Assembly: GCA_900553435.1 (NCBI GenBank) | Contig: USDC01000031.1 | Location: forward strand, 1 to 7,122 | Source: an uncultured Mycoplasmatota bacterium | GTDB lineage: Bacteria > Bacillota_I > Bacilli_A > RF39 > UBA660 | Direction: 5' to 3' | Length of the DNA stretch: 7,122 nt | Shown: positions 5,790-7,122 of the stretch, piece after piece | Numbering within the stretch: the first letter of the stretch is position 1 | How the letters are laid out: each line of letters starts with the position of its first letter | Made by a program: the position numbers and the translations under genes | Notes under the pieces: generated by a model | Seen by the model: only the letters and a program-made list of their open reading frames with translations | Database searches by the model: none | What the model was told of the DNA's origin: nothing

Positions 5790-6593
5790 AACATAATAAA
5801 TAAACTTGTCTTGTTTAGCTCTAAAAACAATTATTCCAATTATAAATACAACGACAGCACTTAGACCACACCACAACCATGTATTCCAAGTTGGGAATTG
5901 ATTATATAAAATTATTTGCCTTGCAAAATCAATAAACCAATAAAGTGGATTTAGTTTAAATATCCATTGTAAATTAACTGGAATTATACTCATATCATAC
6001 ATAATTGGTGTCATATACATCCATAGTGTAGTTATAATACCATAAATATAAACCATATCCTTAAAAAATACTGTTACACTTGATAATATAAATCCCATAC
6101 CTGTTGTAAACAAGAATAAACACAGATAAGAATATGGTAAAAGGATATGCATCCAATTTAAACTACATTTAGTTCCCTCGTTAACATCTCCAGTTAAAAA
6201 AATAATTAAATATAATGGAATTAAAGTTAAAACAAAATTTATACCAACAAATAAAGTTTTTGACAATGGAAAAATATATTTTGGTATATAAAGTTTATTT
6301 ATTAAAGTTGCATTATTAGTTATACCTCCCATAGCTAAATTAGAAGCTTCACTAAAATATTGATAAAAAACCAAACCAATAAGTAAATAAACTAAGTAGT
6401 TCACTCCAGGGACTTGAAACTTAAACATTTGTGAAAATACAAGTGCAAGAACACTCATCATTAAAAGAGGATTAAGTAAACTCCAGGCTATACCAAGTAC
6501 ACTTCTTTTATATTTTACTTTAAAATCTCTTATAACTAATTGCTTTAATAAAAATTTATATTTTGTAAAAATATCAATCATATTTTTAATCAT
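5787..6593 (-). CDS. tagG: TagG-type ABC-2 permease for lipid-linked surface polymer export
   Basis: Membrane subunit of an ABC exporter that flips undecaprenyl-linked teichoic acid or polysaccharide across the cytoplasmic membrane, working with the ATPase encoded directly downstream. I place the start at ATG 6593 (268 residues), because an AGAAAG ribosome site at 6609-6604 lies 10 bases upstream; a GTG at 6602 would leave only one base of spacing. From that start, residues 20-42 form the basic amphipathic N-terminal segment (VIRDFKVKYKRSVLGIAWSL) typical of the family. About six hydrophobic membrane segments follow, roughly 42-58, 66-82, 110-134, 150-175, 182-200 and 240-257. FKDM (177-180), TPIMY (195-199) and NPLYWFIDFAR (215-225) are conserved family features. 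Length matches B. subtilis TagG (~275). The first bases overlap the end of the TagA-like gene (ATGATTAA), suggesting translational coupling. Substrate is inferred from neighbours; capsule or O-antigen-like exporters of the same family are alternatives. Confidence 0.9.
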   Translation of the reverse strand: MIKNMIDIFTKYKFLLKQLVIRDFKVKYKRSVLGIAWSLLNPLLMMSVLALVFSQMFKFQVPGVNYLVYLLIGLVFYQYFSEASNLAMGGITNNATLINKLYIPKYIFPLSKTLFVGINFVLTLIPLYLIIFLTGDVNEGTKCSLNWMHILLPYSYLCLFLFTTGMGFILSSVTVFFKDMVYIYGIITTLWMYMTPIMYDMSIIPVNLQWIFKLNPLYWFIDFARQIILYNQFPTWNTWLWCGLSAVVVFIIGIIVFRAKQDKFIYYV

Positions 6594-7122
6594 TCTTATC
6601 ACACTTTCTAACTAATCTAATAAATCTTACATTATACTTAAAAAATCTTTTTAATCTTTTTGGTTGTCTAATTATTCTATATAACCATTCTATTTTTAAT
6701 TTCCTAAATATTTTAGGAGCTCTTTTTATACTTCCACTTAAAACATCTAAAGAACCACCCACACCAATTAGTATACCTTTTTCTATCTTTTCTAAAATAT
6801 CATACAAAAACAATTCTTGTTTAGGAACTCCTAAAGCACATATTATTATATCAGGTTTTTTATCTATAATATCTTTTTTTATTCTATCAACGTTTTTTAT
6901 ATATCCATCTTTATTTCCTACTACTATGATATTCTTATAATTATTATTTACAAAATTCTTAAATTTAATATTAACTTCTTTTGTTGCACCATAAATATAA
7001 ACAGTTACTTTTTTTTTCATACTATTTGATAAATTTAATAAGTCAGTTAACAATTCAACACCGGGATATGCTTTAACCTTTTTATTTAAAACTTTTTCTA
7101 AAGCATAAGAAACAGAAACTGC
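6586..7122 (-). CDS. tagA: TagA/WecG-type (GT26) glycosyltransferase, N-terminus cut by window edge
   Basis: Family role: transfers N-acetylmannosamine (TagA/TarA) or a related ManNAc sugar (WecG) from a UDP donor to undecaprenyl-PP-GlcNAc on the inner membrane face, making the linkage unit of wall teichoic acid or a similar polymer. Seen: the frame is open to base 7122, giving 178 visible residues of the family's usual ~240, so the start lies outside the window; the TTG at 7053 is not a credible start because homology-like sequence (AYPGVELLTDLL, resembling the family's R-x-x-G-x-D-L segment) runs through it. Visible residues 96-103 read ALGVPKQE and 120-130 GVGGSLDVLSG, followed by KRAP and EWLYR near 133-149 and a basic, amphipathic tail (RFFKYNVRFIRLVRK), all hallmarks of the family. 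The catalytic Asp of TagA would lie upstream, outside the window. It slightly overlaps the permease gene. The epimerase in the same cluster would make its UDP-ManNAc donor. WecG/CpsF-type sugar specificity cannot be excluded. Confidence 0.9.
   Translation of the reverse strand, partial: AVSVSYALEKVLNKKVKAYPGVELLTDLLNLSNSMKKKVTVYIYGATKEVNIKFKNFVNNNYKNIIVVGNKDGYIKNVDRIKKDIIDKKPDIIICALGVPKQELFLYDILEKIEKGILIGVGGSLDVLSGSIKRAPKIFRKLKIEWLYRIIRQPKRLKRFFKYNVRFIRLVRKCDKND

Noticed and set aside
6594..6602. GTG 6602 as the start of the permease
   Set aside because: The only purine-rich site (AGAAAG, 6609-6604) is one base from this GTG but ten bases from ATG 6593, so the ATG is favoured, although weakly.
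7051..7053. TTG 7053 as the true start of the TagA-like protein
   Set aside because: The frame stays open to the window edge and the codons upstream encode family-like sequence (AYPGVE), so the gene is cut by the edge rather than starting here.
1..7122. CRISPR array, insertion sequence, tRNA gene, phage or defence genes
   Set aside because: The coding sequence is nearly continuous and every gene fits surface-polymer synthesis; no direct-repeat array, transposase, tRNA-like fold or mobile-element end was seen on reading both strands.

Overview
This 7.1-kb window is very AT-rich and almost fully coding. Every credible gene lies on the minus strand, so the genes read from right (7122) to left (1). 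Strong AGGAGG ribosome-binding sites, tight spacing, standard-code TGG tryptophans and wall-teichoic-acid-type genes point to a low-GC Gram-positive bacterium (Bacillota: a clostridium or an AT-rich Bacilli lineage). The genus cannot be fixed from the sequence alone.

Layout in transcription order: (1) a TagA/WecG-type (GT26) glycosyltransferase, cut by the right edge; (2) a TagG-type ABC-2 permease that overlaps it by a few bases; (3) a TagH-type ATPase; (4) a divergent CDP-glycerol glycerophosphotransferase-family protein (TagB/TagF-like) with a coiled-coil tail; (5) a large GT4 glycosyltransferase with additional N- and C-terminal regions, preceded by a near-consensus internal promoter; (6) a UDP-GlcNAc 2-epimerase (MnaA/WecB), followed by a perfect inverted repeat plus T-tract that looks like an intrinsic terminator; (7) a polytopic membrane protein resembling DUF6056, whose reading frame is broken at an A AAA AAG TAG sequence and continues in the -1 frame to the left edge.

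Together these look like a cell-surface polymer locus. The epimerase would supply UDP-ManNAc. The TagA-like enzyme would add ManNAc to undecaprenyl-PP-GlcNAc to make the linkage unit. The glycerophosphotransferase-like and GT4 proteins would extend or decorate the chain, and the TagGH pair would export the lipid-linked polymer. The TagH homologue lacks the long C-terminal extension of Bacillus subtilis TagH. The TagB/F-like protein lacks the usual first catalytic His-Gly, so the polymer need not be a plain poly(glycerol phosphate).

The observation most worth a second look is the broken membrane-protein gene at the left end. Its break coincides exactly with the dnaX-type slippery heptamer, directly followed by the zero-frame stop. 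It could be programmed -1 frameshifting, transcriptional slippage, an A6/A7 phase switch, a real mutation or a base-calling error. I see no evidence of CRISPR arrays, tRNA or rRNA genes, insertion sequences or a novel defence system.
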